Source: Corynebacterium sp. MSK041 (lineage in GTDB: Bacteria > Actinomycetota > Actinomycetes > Mycobacteriales > Mycobacteriaceae). From it: a stretch of DNA of 64,000 nt. The notes under the pieces are model-generated. The model had not been told where the DNA came from and did not search any database. It saw only the letters and a list, made by a program, of their open reading frames with translations. Where the stretch lies: NCBI RefSeq assembly GCF_030232265.1, contig NZ_JASPJK010000009.1:1-64000 (forward strand). The letters are read 5' to 3'. Positions 27,114-36,994 of this stretch are shown here, in pieces. Position 1 is the stretch's first letter; every line of letters starts with the position of its first letter. The translations under genes were made by a program, and so were the position numbers.

Positions 27114-28292
27114 TTAGTCCCGTTCCTCCTGCAGGAGCTCCTTGAAGGAGTAGGTGCCCGTCGGCTGGTTGTCCTGGTCTAGGAGGTACAGGCGCTTCAC
27201 GGCGACAACGATGGCCTCGGCGATAGCATCGCGCTGGGTGGGGTCCGTGACAATGGACACGTCATGCGGGTTGGTTAGATAGCCCAGCACCACTTCAACG
27301 GACGGCATCTCCGTCATGCGGAGCAGCTCCCACGTGCGGCCGTGGGTGTAGCAGTTGCCCAGGTTGGTGCGCGCAACAATTTCACGCTGGATGAAACCGG
27401 AGAGGGTCTCCCCCGTCATGGAGGACGCACCCTGTTCCGAACCAAAGTAGAACGTGGCCACGCCGTTGGCCTTGTCATTGTGGTAGCGGTCCAGCTGCAA
27501 AGAGATGAGCAGATCCGCATCAAACCCATTGGCCATATCGGCACGCGCCTTCGGCGAGGGGTGATCACCGCGCGGGCGGGACATGATCGTCTCCATACCA
27601 GCGGCGATCATGCGGGCCTCCACGCGGGAAGCCAGATCCCACAGGATTTCCTCCTCGGAAATCTGCCCATGCCGGCCGGTGACATCCATGGTGTTGGACA
27701 TGTCAATGTTCGGGTCAATCACCACGCGCTTACCCGTCAGGCGCGGGCCGGCTAGGCGGACCACCTCGCGCTCACGGATCGCCTGGGTAGAGCCACCTGT
27801 GATCCGGCGGCCAAGCAGGCTCAAGGCGTGGAGCGTTTCCGGCCCACACATCCCGTCATCCTGGATGCCGTAATTCAGCTGGTAATTGGACAGTGCCTCA
27901 TGCGTATCCGGGCCAAAGTGACCATCAATACGGCCCGAGTAAAAGCCCAGCTCTTGGAGCTGCTTCTGCAGCTGGCTCACGTCATCGCCCACCATGATCT
28001 GGTTTGGCTGGTAGCTCAGCACACGCGCGCCAAGGGTGTAAGAAGCCTGACGCAGTTCACGCAACGTCAAATCATCAATCTCACCGGAAGGCAAGATTCC
28101 GCGGGACTGTTGGAAGGCTTTGAGGGTGTTGGCCAAGGCGTCGTCGAAAAGCATTTCTTCCGGCGAGAACTTACGGCGACTCCACTCCCCCACATCCCCC
28201 TCAAAACCGGTGAGCAGGCCGAGCCGCGCAAGCGTCGAGCGGACCTCAGCGACGCGCGGGCTTGAATCCCCGACCGCAAGACGTCCTATCAC
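27114..28292 (-). CDS. cwlM: CwlM-like amidase-fold protein, probably catalytically inactive
   Basis: The 392-residue protein has two peptidoglycan-binding_1 domains (about 10-85 and 100-165, the latter FYSGRIDGHFGPDTHEALSNYQ) and an Amidase_3 domain (about 188-380). In active enzymes the zinc site starts DPGHGG; here it is DPNIDM. The second zinc His (S-x-H-x-N) is SLQLD, and the Glu of VLVExGF is shifted or replaced in VEVVLGYLTN. Mycobacterial CwlM is known to act not as a hydrolase but as a PknB-phosphorylated activator of MurA, and this protein fits that. GTG start with AAAGG upstream; no signal peptide, so cytosolic. It follows trxA at 79 bases. Confidence 0.88.
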   Translation of the reverse strand: MIGRLAVGDSSPRVAEVRSTLARLGLLTGFEGDVGEWSRRKFSPEEMLFDDALANTLKAFQQSRGILPSGEIDDLTLRELRQASYTLGARVLSYQPNQIMVGDDVSQLQKQLQELGFYSGRIDGHFGPDTHEALSNYQLNYGIQDDGMCGPETLHALSLLGRRITGGSTQAIREREVVRLAGPRLTGKRVVIDPNIDMSNTMDVTGRHGQISEEEILWDLASRVEARMIAAGMETIMSRPRGDHPSPKARADMANGFDADLLISLQLDRYHNDKANGVATFYFGSEQGASSMTGETLSGFIQREIVARTNLGNCYTHGRTWELLRMTEMPSVEVVLGYLTNPHDVSIVTDPTQRDAIAEAIVVAVKRLYLLDQDNQPTGTYSFKELLQEERD

Positions 28293-28371
28293 TGCTCACC
28301 TTTCTTCATGGACACGTACCGCAACAATCTTACTGACCATGCGGAAGAAACCGGCGATGGTCCGCCTCTAT

Positions 28372-28695
28372 CTAGATATGTGCCTCAAGGCGAGCGATAA
28401 TGCTCTCCTTCGGCTCCACGCCGACGAAGTTCTCCACCACTTCCCCATCTTTGAAAACGAGCAGGTTCGGGATGGACATCACCTGGTACGTCGCGGCGAG
28501 CATGCGCTCCTGGTCCACGTTGACCTTGACCACCTTCGCGCGGCCCGCCAGCTCCTCGGCCACCTCTTCGAGTGCAGGTGCCAGCCTGTGGCAGGGACCG
28601 CACCACTCAGCCCAGAAATCCACGAGCACCGGCACATCGGCGTCAATGACTTCCTGCTTGAACGTGGCCTGTGTAGCTTCGATAGAACCTGACAT
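28372..28695 (-). CDS. trxA: Thioredoxin
   Basis: The 107-residue protein is a classical thioredoxin with active site WAEWCGPCHRLAP and the cis-proline loop MSIPNLLVFKDG. It reduces cytosolic disulfides with electrons from the reductase encoded just upstream. AGGAG precedes the ATG. It is third in the sigM-trxB-trxA cluster. Confidence 0.97.
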   Translation of the reverse strand: MSGSIEATQATFKQEVIDADVPVLVDFWAEWCGPCHRLAPALEEVAEELAGRAKVVKVNVDQERMLAATYQVMSIPNLLVFKDGEVVENFVGVEPKESIIARLEAHI

Positions 28696-28747
28696 TGAGT
28701 GCTCCTTACTTCCTTAGTTAAGGGTGGTTGTGGTTGAGCTTGTGGTT

Positions 28748-28763
28748 AAAAGTCGCGGTTTTT
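28748..28763. terminator. A4-GTCGCGG-T5 palindrome-like element at the trxB stop
   Basis: AAAAGTCGCGGTTTTT overlaps the trxB stop codon (TAA, minus strand 28764-28762). It is a weaker member of the A5-CCCGGG-T5 family. It could reduce read-through into trxA. Confidence 0.4.
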
Positions 28764-29697
28764 AGAGCGACTCCAAGTAGTGCTCCGCATCAATGGCTGC
28801 CCGGCAACCAGATCCCGCTGCGGTAATTGCCTGGCGGTAGTAGTTGTCTACCAGATCACCAGCAGCGAAGACACCCGGGATGGAGGTCTTCGTGCTTGGG
28901 TGCTCCACGGTGACATAGCCCTCCGCATCCGTGGCTACCTGGCCGTCGAGGAAGCCGGAACGCGGATCGTGGCCGATAGCCACGAACATGGCGGTTGCGT
29001 CCAGCTCGGACTGCTCGCCCGTCACCGTGTTTTTCAGACGCAGGCCAGCAACCTTGCCGCCGTCTTCGAGGACTTCCTCCACCACGGTGTTGGTGAGGAT
29101 CTCAATCTTCTCATTCGCCCGCGCACGGTCCAGCATGATCTGGGAGGCGCGGAACTCCTCACGGCGGTGAATAAGCGTGATCTTGGAACCGAAACGGCTG
29201 AGGAAGGTGGCTTCCTCCATCGCCGAATCGCCACCGCCAACAACGGCAATGTGCTGGTCCTTGAAGAAGAAGCCGTCACAGGTCGCACACGTGGACACAC
29301 CACGACCGGTCATCTCCTGCTCGCCCGGGATACCCAGGTGGCGCGGTGCCGCACCGGTGGCCAGGATGACAGCGCGGGCAGTGAACATCTCATCGCCGAC
29401 GTGCACCTTCTTAATATCGCCATCCAGCTCAACGCTGTCCACCATCTCCGCGCGCAGGTCCGCGCCGAAACGCTCCGCCTGCGCACGCATCTCCATCATG
29501 AGGTCCGGGCCCATAATGCCCTTCTCAAAACCGGGGTAGTTTTCCACCTCGGTGGTATTCATCAACTCACCACCAAATTCAAAACCTTCAAACACCAGCG
29601 GTTTCAGGTTTGCGCGCGCGGTGTACAGCGCCGCTGTGTAACCAGCGGGGCCGGAGCCAATGACGATGACATCGTGAGTTTCATTCGGTTCGGTCAT
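28762..29697 (-). CDS. trxB: Thioredoxin-disulfide reductase
   Basis: TrxB passes electrons from NADPH through FAD to thioredoxin. The 311-residue protein has the FAD-binding [16 protein letters not shown], redox pair CATCDG, NADPH-binding [10 protein letters not shown] and the C-terminal FAD motif [23 protein letters not shown]. The gene begins 10 bases after sigM. In Corynebacterium glutamicum SigM is reported to control thioredoxin genes, in line with this arrangement. Confidence 0.97.
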   Translation of the reverse strand: MTEPNETHDVIVIGSGPAGYTAALYTARANLKPLVFEGFEFGGELMNTTEVENYPGFEKGIMGPDLMMEMRAQAERFGADLRAEMVDSVELDGDIKKVHVGDEMFTARAVILATGAAPRHLGIPGEQEMTGRGVSTCATCDGFFFKDQHIAVVGGGDSAMEEATFLSRFGSKITLIHRREEFRASQIMLDRARANEKIEILTNTVVEEVLEDGGKVAGLRLKNTVTGEQSELDATAMFVAIGHDPRSGFLDGQVATDAEGYVTVEHPSTKTSIPGVFAAGDLVDNYYRQAITAAGSGCRAAIDAEHYLESL

Positions 29698-29707
29698 GCG
29701 TGCCAGT

Positions 29708-30331
29708 CTAACGCGCCACCTCCTCCGTGAAGTAGTCCACGATCATCTCGCGCGCCCGATGGCGCCGGGACTTCACGGTTCCGGGTGCCACGCCGAGTTC
29801 GCGGGCGGCGGTGGTGACGGTGAGCCCTTGGACGTCGATAAGCATGAGTGCCCTGCGGTTCGCCGACGGCATCTTGGCCAGGATCTGCCGCAGTGTCATG
29901 ATCCGATCGAAATTCTGCAACGGCGCGTACGCCGCGGCGGTGATCATGGCGGGCACCATCGTGTCCTCATCATCCAAACTCAGGTGGCGGCGCTTGTTGT
30001 CCGCGCGTTTCGCGTGGTCATACCCTGCGTTGCGCACCAGACGGTACAGCCACGTGGCCAGAGCGGCCTCCGAGCGGAAGGTGTGCATGTTCAGCGACGC
30101 CTTCAACAGCGCTTCCTGCACAATGTCCTGCGCATCATCGAGGTTGCGCGCATTCTTGCGGGCCACAGCAATCAGCCGCGGAGTATGCCTATCGACGATC
30201 GCCTCAAACGCCTTCACATCCCCCTTCAAATACTCCGCCGCCAACGCCTCATCCGACCATGCGCGCTGTAATTGCTGAGTTCGCTGTGTGCGCTGTGTTC
30301 TCCGCGCTTTTCTGCGCTCTAACTTGTTCAT
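29708..30331 (-). CDS. sigM: ECF sigma factor, SigM-like
   Basis: A 207-residue ECF sigma factor. Region 2 reads [37 protein letters not shown]; region 4 is an HTH in [27 protein letters not shown]. The N-terminus carries an unusual TQRTQRTQQ run encoded by short tandem repeats. I start at MNKLERR, with GGGGGG-type purines upstream; a second upstream in-frame start adds six residues. No anti-sigma gene follows: trxB is next. The order matches the C. glutamicum sigM-trxB-trxC locus, so control of disulfide stress is inferred. Confidence 0.9.
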   Translation of the reverse strand: MNKLERRKARRTQRTQRTQQLQRAWSDEALAAEYLKGDVKAFEAIVDRHTPRLIAVARKNARNLDDAQDIVQEALLKASLNMHTFRSEAALATWLYRLVRNAGYDHAKRADNKRRHLSLDDEDTMVPAMITAAAYAPLQNFDRIMTLRQILAKMPSANRRALMLIDVQGLTVTTAARELGVAPGTVKSRRHRAREMIVDYFTEEVAR

Positions 30332-30432
30332 GGTTGTCCCCCCAGACAATCCCCATTCCCCGAATATGTGCCTTTATGTTCCTTGATGTGCCTTCATTGT
30401 GGCATGCGAATTGGGGCTGTGCCAGCAAAAAG

Positions 30433-30450
30433 TGTCCACTTAAGTGGACA
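30433..30450. promoter_or_regulatory. 18-bp perfect palindrome TGTCCACTTAAGTGGACA upstream of sigM
   Basis: It lies 102 bases upstream of the sigM start and just past the end of murJ. An identical palindrome occurs at 61188-61205, with similarity continuing to the right (ACATYGGG). Candidate operator for a dimeric repressor, or the end of a small inserted element. Confidence 0.6.
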
Positions 30451-30473
30451 TTGGGGAAAATCAGGGGAACGGC

Positions 30474-30492
30474 AAAAAGTCGGGGACTTTTT
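30474..30492. terminator. AAAAAGTCGGGGACTTTTT element overlapping the murJ stop
   Basis: AAAAAGTC and GACTTTTT form an 8-bp stem around GGG. The minus-strand murJ stop codon TAA (30493-30491) is built into one end. Likely a compact terminator for murJ. Confidence 0.6.
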
Positions 30493-33400
30493 AGTCAACC
30501 AACTCACGCATGCGGGTGCCCACGATGGTGATCTCCCGGATCACCGCTGGTTCCCCGGACCAGTTGGCGTTATCAGCAGGGGCACTAATAGCAATGACAA
30601 TGCCTTCAAGCGCGGCAAGTTCCGGCTGCTGCGGGACCTTGATGGAAAAACGCTCGCCCGTCAATGTGCCGGTAGTGAGGACGGGCAAGTCGGTGTCTGC
30701 AGTATCTCGAGCCTCGCGCGGGAGGGCATAGATGGTGTAGTCGAGCCCACCGGTCTCACTGTTGAGGATGATGTTGCGCGCGGTGAACGTCGTGCTGCCG
30801 GCGCGCTCCTGTGGGGTGAGCACAATCCGGTCGCCGGGTGACACGGTTGCGGTGGTGGCGGTATCTCCATCCGTCAGCGCATCAAAGGCAGGATCGGCGG
30901 CGCGGGAAGAAATGATCACGGCGGGCGAGGGTGAATCGGTGGAGTCCTTCTCAGCCTGTTCCACCTGTTCCACCGAGTCCTTGGTCACCGGCGCATCGGG
31001 GTTCTTGCTGAACTGGCTGATGATGAAGACGGTCAGCGCAGCAATCGCGACAACAGCCACGATGGCCACCGACACCAGCGCGGTTGCGCCAATGGTGCCC
31101 ACACCACGTGCACCAAAACCAGCGACGCGTGCCGGCTGCGGTTCAGTTTCCGGGGCGGGCTGGGGTGTCGGCTGGGGTGCTTCCAGGGTGTTATCCAGCG
31201 TGGCGTCTGGCTGCGTTGCTGCCATGAGGACCTCACGTGCGGAATCGCAGGCAGCTTCATCGGCCTCAGCGCTCGCGGTGGCCAGCACCGTGGGGAAGGC
31301 GAGGACAACAATGCCGTCCTGGGTCACGCGCATGCGGTTGCGGTTATCCAGACCCAGCGCCAGGCCACGCTCATGGGCGGCGTGGATGGACTCGGTCAGT
31401 GGCACCATTGCGGCATGGACGGCGTCTTCCACCAGCGGTGTGGTGGATTCGGCCACGGCCTGCAGGGAGGACCCGCTGATCCACTCCGCCACAACGAGGC
31501 AGCCGGTGCGGTAGGAAATGACATCCAGGATCGGGGCGACTGCGGGCAGGTGTAGTGCTGCGATCTCCCGGGTGCGGTGCGCCACCCCAGCAGCATCAAG
31601 CGCAGCCTGGCGCGGTGGCACGGGAGCCAGTGGCGCGGCACCACACGTATCCACGAAGGTCAGCGCCACCGTCCGGCCGGTACGCAACTCCGTGGCTTGC
31701 CAGAAGCGCGCACTCCCGGCGGAACCGTGGTCGCGTAGGAGACGGAAACGCCCGTCGGAGACTGCCGCGCCGGGCACCAGCCGTGGTCCGCGCACAACAC
31801 CAGCGGACATGGGGGGTGGGACGGGGGAGGTGTTGAAGGTGTCGTCGACAAGAAATTGAACCGGAACATCCTCGGCCGCAACGCTGGCGGCGGGCGTGGT
31901 CCGAATGATCTTGTTCAGGCCTGGGATCTTGGCCAGCGCGGCGCCGAGGCTGCGCACTTCGGTGAGGTCAGAGAAGGATAGGACGATGCCGGTGACAATG
32001 ACGAAGATGATGCCCAGCACCGCGACTTCCACCAGGAGGCCCACCGAACCCGGAATCAGCGGGGGCAGGATGTCGAGGAAGAAGCGGGTCATTACCGCTG
32101 CGGCGATGCCAACCAGGCCAGCTGCTGCCGCCCACACTGCGGTGTGCAATACGTCCTTGAAGCCCAGGTTGCCCAACTTGCGGTGCAGCAAAAACGCACC
32201 AACGATCGCGCCGGCCACGAAACCGAAACCGTTGGCCGCGCCGAGCAGCACCACCACTTGGTCGGGGCTTGCCGCCACGGATGGGGCGAGCATGGCCAGC
32301 ACCACCTTGGTCACCGTGATGCCGGCGATGATGAACGTGGGTGTCCAGGCTTCTTCCCGCGCGTAAAACACGCGCAGGTGCAGCATCACCAGAGCGTACG
32401 GGATAAGCGTGAACGCGGAGAAACTCAGCGTCATACCCAGTGTGCGCGCATCCGTTTCGGTGAACTGGCCGTAGTGGAACAGGGCGACACCGATGTCGGG
32501 GCCCAGCGCCGTCATGAAGATGATGATGGGAATGAGCGCGATGAACGTGAGCTTCGTGCCCAAGGTCAGATCGCGCACCACCGCGGCATCATCACCATCC
32601 GCCGCATTGCGGGACAGGCGAGGCATGATCGCGGTGAGAAGAGTCACGCCGATGATGCCGTACGGCACCTGTAACAGCAGCCAGTGCTGCATGTAAATCG
32701 CCGGGGCGGAACTGTAGGCCTCTGACGCGATGCGGTTGTTAATGATGTAGCCGAGCTGCGAAATAGCCACGTACGTGACAATGGCCACGGCCATGCCACC
32801 GAACTGCTTCAGCCGGTCATCCAACCCCCATAGTGGCCGCAGATCAATGTTGAGGCGCCGCAGCGCCGGCACCATGATCAGGCACTGCACCACCACACCA
32901 AGCGTGGTGCCCAAACCCAGCAACAGCACGTGCGGGTCCATCACACCGGTGAGGTCATCCTTTTCAATACTGCCCGGCAGCAGCATGTACAAGGCCAGCA
33001 CCGCGATGGACACCAAGTTGTTCACCACCGGCGCCCACGCGCCGGGCCGGAACACTTCCTTCGTGTTCAGCACCGCCATGAATAGGGAGAACAGCCCGTA
33101 GAACATGATCTGCGGCAAGAGTAGATAGGCGAAGGAGGTGGATTGCACCACATTGACTTCACCGTCCGCGTCCAACATCACGCGCGTGAGTAGCGGTGCC
33201 GCTATCACCGTGATCACCGTGACTACGGTGACCAACGTCAATGTCAGTGTGAACAGCCGCCGGATAAACGCAGCACCCTGGTCCGCGTCTTCCTTCTCCG
33301 CGCGCACGAGCACCGGCACCACCAAGGCGGTGAGAACCGAGCCGAGCACGATCTCCGTGATCATGTTCGGCAGAGTGTTCGCGGTATTGAAAGCGGAGGC

Positions 33401-33541
33401 CACCGCACCGCCAAGCGCGGAGGTGATCATCACCGTGCGGATGAACCCGGTGATGCGCGACATCAACGTCGCCACAGCCATCGAGCCGGTTGAGCGCACG
33501 ACAGAACTGTCGCTCGCGGGCTTCCGTTCAAGCTGCGTCAC
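30491..33541 (-). CDS. murJ: MurJ lipid II flippase fused to a pseudokinase domain
   Basis: The 1016-residue protein starts with a MurJ/MviN region (about 1-560, some 14 membrane segments, SRITGFIRTVMITSALGGAVASAFNTANTLPNMI). This part flips lipid II for peptidoglycan synthesis. Residues about 590-780 resemble a Ser/Thr kinase fold without the HRD motif (HAAHERGLALGLDN) or a clear DFG, so a pseudokinase as in mycobacterial MviN, which binds FhaA when phosphorylated by PknB. A membrane segment (ATALVSVAIVAVVAIAALTVFIIS) and an extracytoplasmic beta-rich domain end the chain. It is downstream of the DUF6049 gene on the same strand, 59 bases away. Confidence 0.95.
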   Translation of the reverse strand: MTQLERKPASDSSVVRSTGSMAVATLMSRITGFIRTVMITSALGGAVASAFNTANTLPNMITEIVLGSVLTALVVPVLVRAEKEDADQGAAFIRRLFTLTLTLVTVVTVITVIAAPLLTRVMLDADGEVNVVQSTSFAYLLLPQIMFYGLFSLFMAVLNTKEVFRPGAWAPVVNNLVSIAVLALYMLLPGSIEKDDLTGVMDPHVLLLGLGTTLGVVVQCLIMVPALRRLNIDLRPLWGLDDRLKQFGGMAVAIVTYVAISQLGYIINNRIASEAYSSAPAIYMQHWLLLQVPYGIIGVTLLTAIMPRLSRNAADGDDAAVVRDLTLGTKLTFIALIPIIIFMTALGPDIGVALFHYGQFTETDARTLGMTLSFSAFTLIPYALVMLHLRVFYAREEAWTPTFIIAGITVTKVVLAMLAPSVAASPDQVVVLLGAANGFGFVAGAIVGAFLLHRKLGNLGFKDVLHTAVWAAAAGLVGIAAAVMTRFFLDILPPLIPGSVGLLVEVAVLGIIFVIVTGIVLSFSDLTEVRSLGAALAKIPGLNKIIRTTPAASVAAEDVPVQFLVDDTFNTSPVPPPMSAGVVRGPRLVPGAAVSDGRFRLLRDHGSAGSARFWQATELRTGRTVALTFVDTCGAAPLAPVPPRQAALDAAGVAHRTREIAALHLPAVAPILDVISYRTGCLVVAEWISGSSLQAVAESTTPLVEDAVHAAMVPLTESIHAAHERGLALGLDNRNRMRVTQDGIVVLAFPTVLATASAEADEAACDSAREVLMAATQPDATLDNTLEAPQPTPQPAPETEPQPARVAGFGARGVGTIGATALVSVAIVAVVAIAALTVFIISQFSKNPDAPVTKDSVEQVEQAEKDSTDSPSPAVIISSRAADPAFDALTDGDTATTATVSPGDRIVLTPQERAGSTTFTARNIILNSETGGLDYTIYALPREARDTADTDLPVLTTGTLTGERFSIKVPQQPELAALEGIVIAISAPADNANWSGEPAVIREITIVGTRMRELVD

Positions 33542-33600
33542 AGGTTCTCCAAAGGGGTCAAAGATAGATATGGCAGAGCTGCCATAGGACTATGGGTATG

Positions 33601-36123
33601 TTAGCCCTCCTGCGCCACACGTTTCACGCCGCGAGACTCACGCTGATCACCCCGCCGCTTCCCACGCTGGAACATCAACGCGAAAACAAACAGGGCGCTG
33701 GCACCCGCAATGATGATCCAATTCTGCACCGCACCACCTGCGGTTTGAACAGCAATGTCTACCGGCTGGGAGATCGGCTGGCCCTCCGGTGTGGCCAGGT
33801 AGAGCTGTAGTTTCGTCTGCTCGTCGCTTTCTTCCAAGTCCGCCGTCATCTGCAGGGTCAGCGAGCCGCGCGCGGGGATGCGGAACTCAGAAGGTGTGTT
33901 CAGGTGCGCGCCTTCGGGGCCCTTGTACAGGATCGATGCATCCACCGGCAGGGGCAGCCCGTTCTGCGCCACGATGAGCAGCGGGGAGGACTCCGAAGCA
34001 CGGGTGTACACATTGCCCGGTGGGATTAAGGTGATGGCGGCGCGCAGGCCAGCCAGCGCATCGCGGTTGCCGTTGAGCCGCTGCCGGGTGCGTTCCTGCG
34101 CCTCCATGTAGCCGGTGTAGGACCGTCGGCCTGTCACTGTCAGGGCGGTGAGCAGATCCTGGCGCAGGGGCAAGGTGTAGCCGTAGCGGGTCAGTGCGAT
34201 GGCGGGTTCGCTGCCGAGGAGGGACGTGAGATCGTCGATAAACGCCCCCTGCTGCGACGCATTGAGCACTTCCGTGTCGGAGTAGACCGTCGGATCAGCC
34301 TCCCACAGGCTTGGCTCGCCGGGGATGAGCTGTGCCGGGTCATCCGGCATGCGGGTGTAGTCCGCCAGGCTCATGGGCACGCTCGTGTGCTCGCGGAAGA
34401 GCTCGCTGACCGTTTCCATCACTGCCCGCGCGGTCTTCGGTTCCCACGCGGCTGGCGGTGCTACGAGGACAGGCTCCGGCGCTTTGGTGCTCTCCCCCAC
34501 CACCACGTGCGAGGTCGCTGCGGTGCGCACCGCCGTGGCCGCGGTGTTATCCCGCGCCACCTGCGAGTCCCGCGTGTAATCAAAGCGCAAGTGATCATCG
34601 GAAAAACCTGTGGTCTCCGGGTTCGGCCCGGTGGCTGCCAGGATCGACGCGAGCTCATAATCAAAGCCCACACCCACCACGCCGGGGCGTAGGTCCGTGA
34701 AACGACTGGGCGTAACGCTTATCGACGTCGTATTGTCCGCCACCAACACCCTCACCGGTTGCGCGGGCTGCGGTGCAGCAATCCCCGCGGCATTGGGCAT
34801 TGCCGGATCATCCAGTGTGGTCTGCTGCTCACCTTCCACGCGCCCATCCGGCTCACGGTCTGCGGTTTCCGTGGTGGTGCTCGTCTGCTCCTCCCACGCC
34901 CCCTGCATTCCTACTTCCGTCACGCGGGACCGGCTGTGATCAGCCCAACCCATGCCCGGCAGAGTCGTGTCGGTGAGGTAGCCCGACCCCGGCAGAACCA
35001 CGTTGCGCATGACCGGGGTGCCCAGGACGCGCTCCGCGGTGAACGGCCCTCGTTCCAGTGCCTCACGCATGAGCCAGCGGTTACCCGTGCGTGCGACGGC
35101 CTCCAAGTCCGTGTTGGCCCAGGGCATAGCAAGCACGCACTTGTTTTTTGCCACTGCCCGGATCTTGTCCAGCCACGCCGCGGCATCATCAGCCCCGGTC
35201 CCCTCGGTGGAATCCTTGCCGGTGTCCGAGTTGCCCCAGGAATCACGCAGGCGCCGGCGTTTCTCGGCCGGGGCTGGCCTGTCATCATTCACGGTGTAGC
35301 CGCCCGCCATCCGGTCCACGGTGTCCAACAGCGCTGGGTCCACCGCCAGGCAGGTTTCATCCCCGGCACCCAACTCGCCATAAATATCCACCAGCTGATC
35401 CAGCCGGCCACCCGGCGCGATCTGCCCCGCTAGCTGCTCTGAGGACAGAATCAGTGGTGGCCGGTTGGGTGCCTCGCCCGTCTCCCCTGGGACGATGTCC
35501 ACCGGCGCGGTAATGGGGTACAGCACGGACATGCCGGCGGGTGTGCGCTCAATTTCTGTGTTCGCCGCAGTTTCTGGCGCCGAACCCCGCACCGTCATGT
35601 GCCAGCGCTCCGTGTCTACGACGGCACCGGCATTCTCCAGCACCATCATCACTGGCTGCGTCACCGTGACAGGGTGGTCTTCCGCATCAAAGGTCACCTC
35701 AACGTCCACGTGCCCATCCGGCGGCACCGTGGGTACTGTCACTTGCGCACCAGCCACCGTGTACTCCCCCACCTGCGCCACGGTTGCTGCCCGCGCATCC
35801 GTCAAGGATCCGGACACCGGTCCCCGGCGCGGGGTCAGCATCAGACCATCAGCGGGTTCTGCACCATCGTTGTGCACCCGTACTGTCGCACGAATGGTGT
35901 CGTTGCTGGGGGTGGTGGCGGGGGCGTCGATAAGCGAAATGCTTAACCCCTGGGTGCCTTCACCTAGTCTGATCTGCGAATTCACCCACTGGTCCGCCAC
36001 CGTGGGATTATCCGGTGCGAGCGGCACCGGAATCGACTGCGCCGCGGCGAACGGCATCCCAGCAGCACACGCCACAGCAGCAACCGCCGCACTGCGCTTG
36101 CCCTGCTTGCCCCGCGACATCAC
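33601..36123 (-). CDS. DUF6049 family membrane-anchored secreted protein
   Basis: The 840-residue protein has a signal peptide ([20 protein letters not shown]), a large extracytoplasmic region with an early immunoglobulin-like domain ([18 protein letters not shown]), a long central part and a C-terminal beta domain. A single membrane helix ([18 protein letters not shown]) is followed by a basic cytosolic tail. The family sits next to murJ across corynebacteria and mycobacteria, so it probably works with lipid II export or envelope assembly, but no reaction is known. Its ATG overlaps the NUDIX gene stop by 4 bases. Confidence 0.88.
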   Translation of the reverse strand: MMSRGKQGKRSAAVAAVACAAGMPFAAAQSIPVPLAPDNPTVADQWVNSQIRLGEGTQGLSISLIDAPATTPSNDTIRATVRVHNDGAEPADGLMLTPRRGPVSGSLTDARAATVAQVGEYTVAGAQVTVPTVPPDGHVDVEVTFDAEDHPVTVTQPVMMVLENAGAVVDTERWHMTVRGSAPETAANTEIERTPAGMSVLYPITAPVDIVPGETGEAPNRPPLILSSEQLAGQIAPGGRLDQLVDIYGELGAGDETCLAVDPALLDTVDRMAGGYTVNDDRPAPAEKRRRLRDSWGNSDTGKDSTEGTGADDAAAWLDKIRAVAKNKCVLAMPWANTDLEAVARTGNRWLMREALERGPFTAERVLGTPVMRNVVLPGSGYLTDTTLPGMGWADHSRSRVTEVGMQGAWEEQTSTTTETADREPDGRVEGEQQTTLDDPAMPNAAGIAAPQPAQPVRVLVADNTTSISVTPSRFTDLRPGVVGVGFDYELASILAATGPNPETTGFSDDHLRFDYTRDSQVARDNTAATAVRTAATSHVVVGESTKAPEPVLVAPPAAWEPKTARAVMETVSELFREHTSVPMSLADYTRMPDDPAQLIPGEPSLWEADPTVYSDTEVLNASQQGAFIDDLTSLLGSEPAIALTRYGYTLPLRQDLLTALTVTGRRSYTGYMEAQERTRQRLNGNRDALAGLRAAITLIPPGNVYTRASESSPLLIVAQNGLPLPVDASILYKGPEGAHLNTPSEFRIPARGSLTLQMTADLEESDEQTKLQLYLATPEGQPISQPVDIAVQTAGGAVQNWIIIAGASALFVFALMFQRGKRRGDQRESRGVKRVAQEG

Positions 36124-36932
36124 CGCGGAGTCACCCGCCCCGCATCACGCTCCGCGCGCGCCAAATCCGGCATCCGATCAATCGCAATACGCGCCAACTT
36201 CCGCTCATCCGCATACGCCAAATGCTCAATCAGCTCACTGATGGGCACCCACGCGACTTCGGTGACCTCCGGGTCGTCGTTATTCAGCACCCCATCGACA
36301 TAGCGCAACAAATTGTGGTGCACCGTCTTATGTATCCGCACGCCATCAGAGACAAACCAGTAGTCAATGACACCGAGCTCCTCAAACGGCTCCCCGTAAA
36401 TCCCGGTTTCTTCCCACACCTCACGGCGCGAGGTATCCCACTGATCCTCCCCCGGCTCCACATGCCCCTTCGGCATGGACCACAGCAGTCGCCCACGCCG
36501 ATCAATACGGCCAATCAGCGCCACATAAATCCGCGCCAGATTCACCGACCCGTCCTTACGCACCGCCTCCGCCATGCCGGATACAACGAGCCCACCCGCG
36601 CTCGTCTCATCCCGCGTCTCCATCGTGTGCGACGGCGTGTACGTGCGCTTCGCACCGCTTGTCGACGAATTCGGCCGCCTATAGTAATTCTTCCCGCCAC
36701 GCTTGTTGTTGCGCTGGTTACCCCGCTGATTCCCGCGCTTGCTGTGCTTGCTGTGCTGGCCACCCCGTTGGTTGCCCCGCTTGCGGTGCTTGTTAGGGTT
36801 CTGCTTCTCTGAACTCTTTTCCCCTGAGCCCTGCTTGTCTGGGCTCTGTTTATTTTGTGCATGGCCAGATCCGCGGCGGCGCCGGCGACGCCTCCGCTGT
36901 CCTTGGCCCTGCGGCGGGGTGTTCTCAGTCAT
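36120..36932 (-). CDS. NUDIX hydrolase with basic low-complexity N-terminus
   Basis: Residues about 1-100 are disordered and rich in Arg, Lys, Gly, Asn and Gln ([12 protein letters not shown], repeated RGNQRG). The NUDIX domain follows, with a complete box [20 protein letters not shown] ending TGIYG (Gx5Ex7REVxEExGI), so the Mg-binding glutamates are intact. Such enzymes cleave nucleoside diphosphates linked to X. The substrate is unknown. The basic tail suggests binding to RNA or polyphosphate, an inference only. The gene heads the NUDIX-DUF6049-murJ operon and diverges from pcnA across 62 bases. Confidence 0.92.
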   Translation of the reverse strand: MTENTPPQGQGQRRRRRRRRGSGHAQNKQSPDKQGSGEKSSEKQNPNKHRKRGNQRGGQHSKHSKRGNQRGNQRNNKRGGKNYYRRPNSSTSGAKRTYTPSHTMETRDETSAGGLVVSGMAEAVRKDGSVNLARIYVALIGRIDRRGRLLWSMPKGHVEPGEDQWDTSRREVWEETGIYGEPFEELGVIDYWFVSDGVRIHKTVHHNLLRYVDGVLNNDDPEVTEVAWVPISELIEHLAYADERKLARIAIDRMPDLARAERDAGRVTPR

Positions 36933-36994
36933 TGTGTCCGATCGTATCCGGCGGGCTCATATATAGGGAACTTGAGGCCTGTAAGGTAAGGCGG

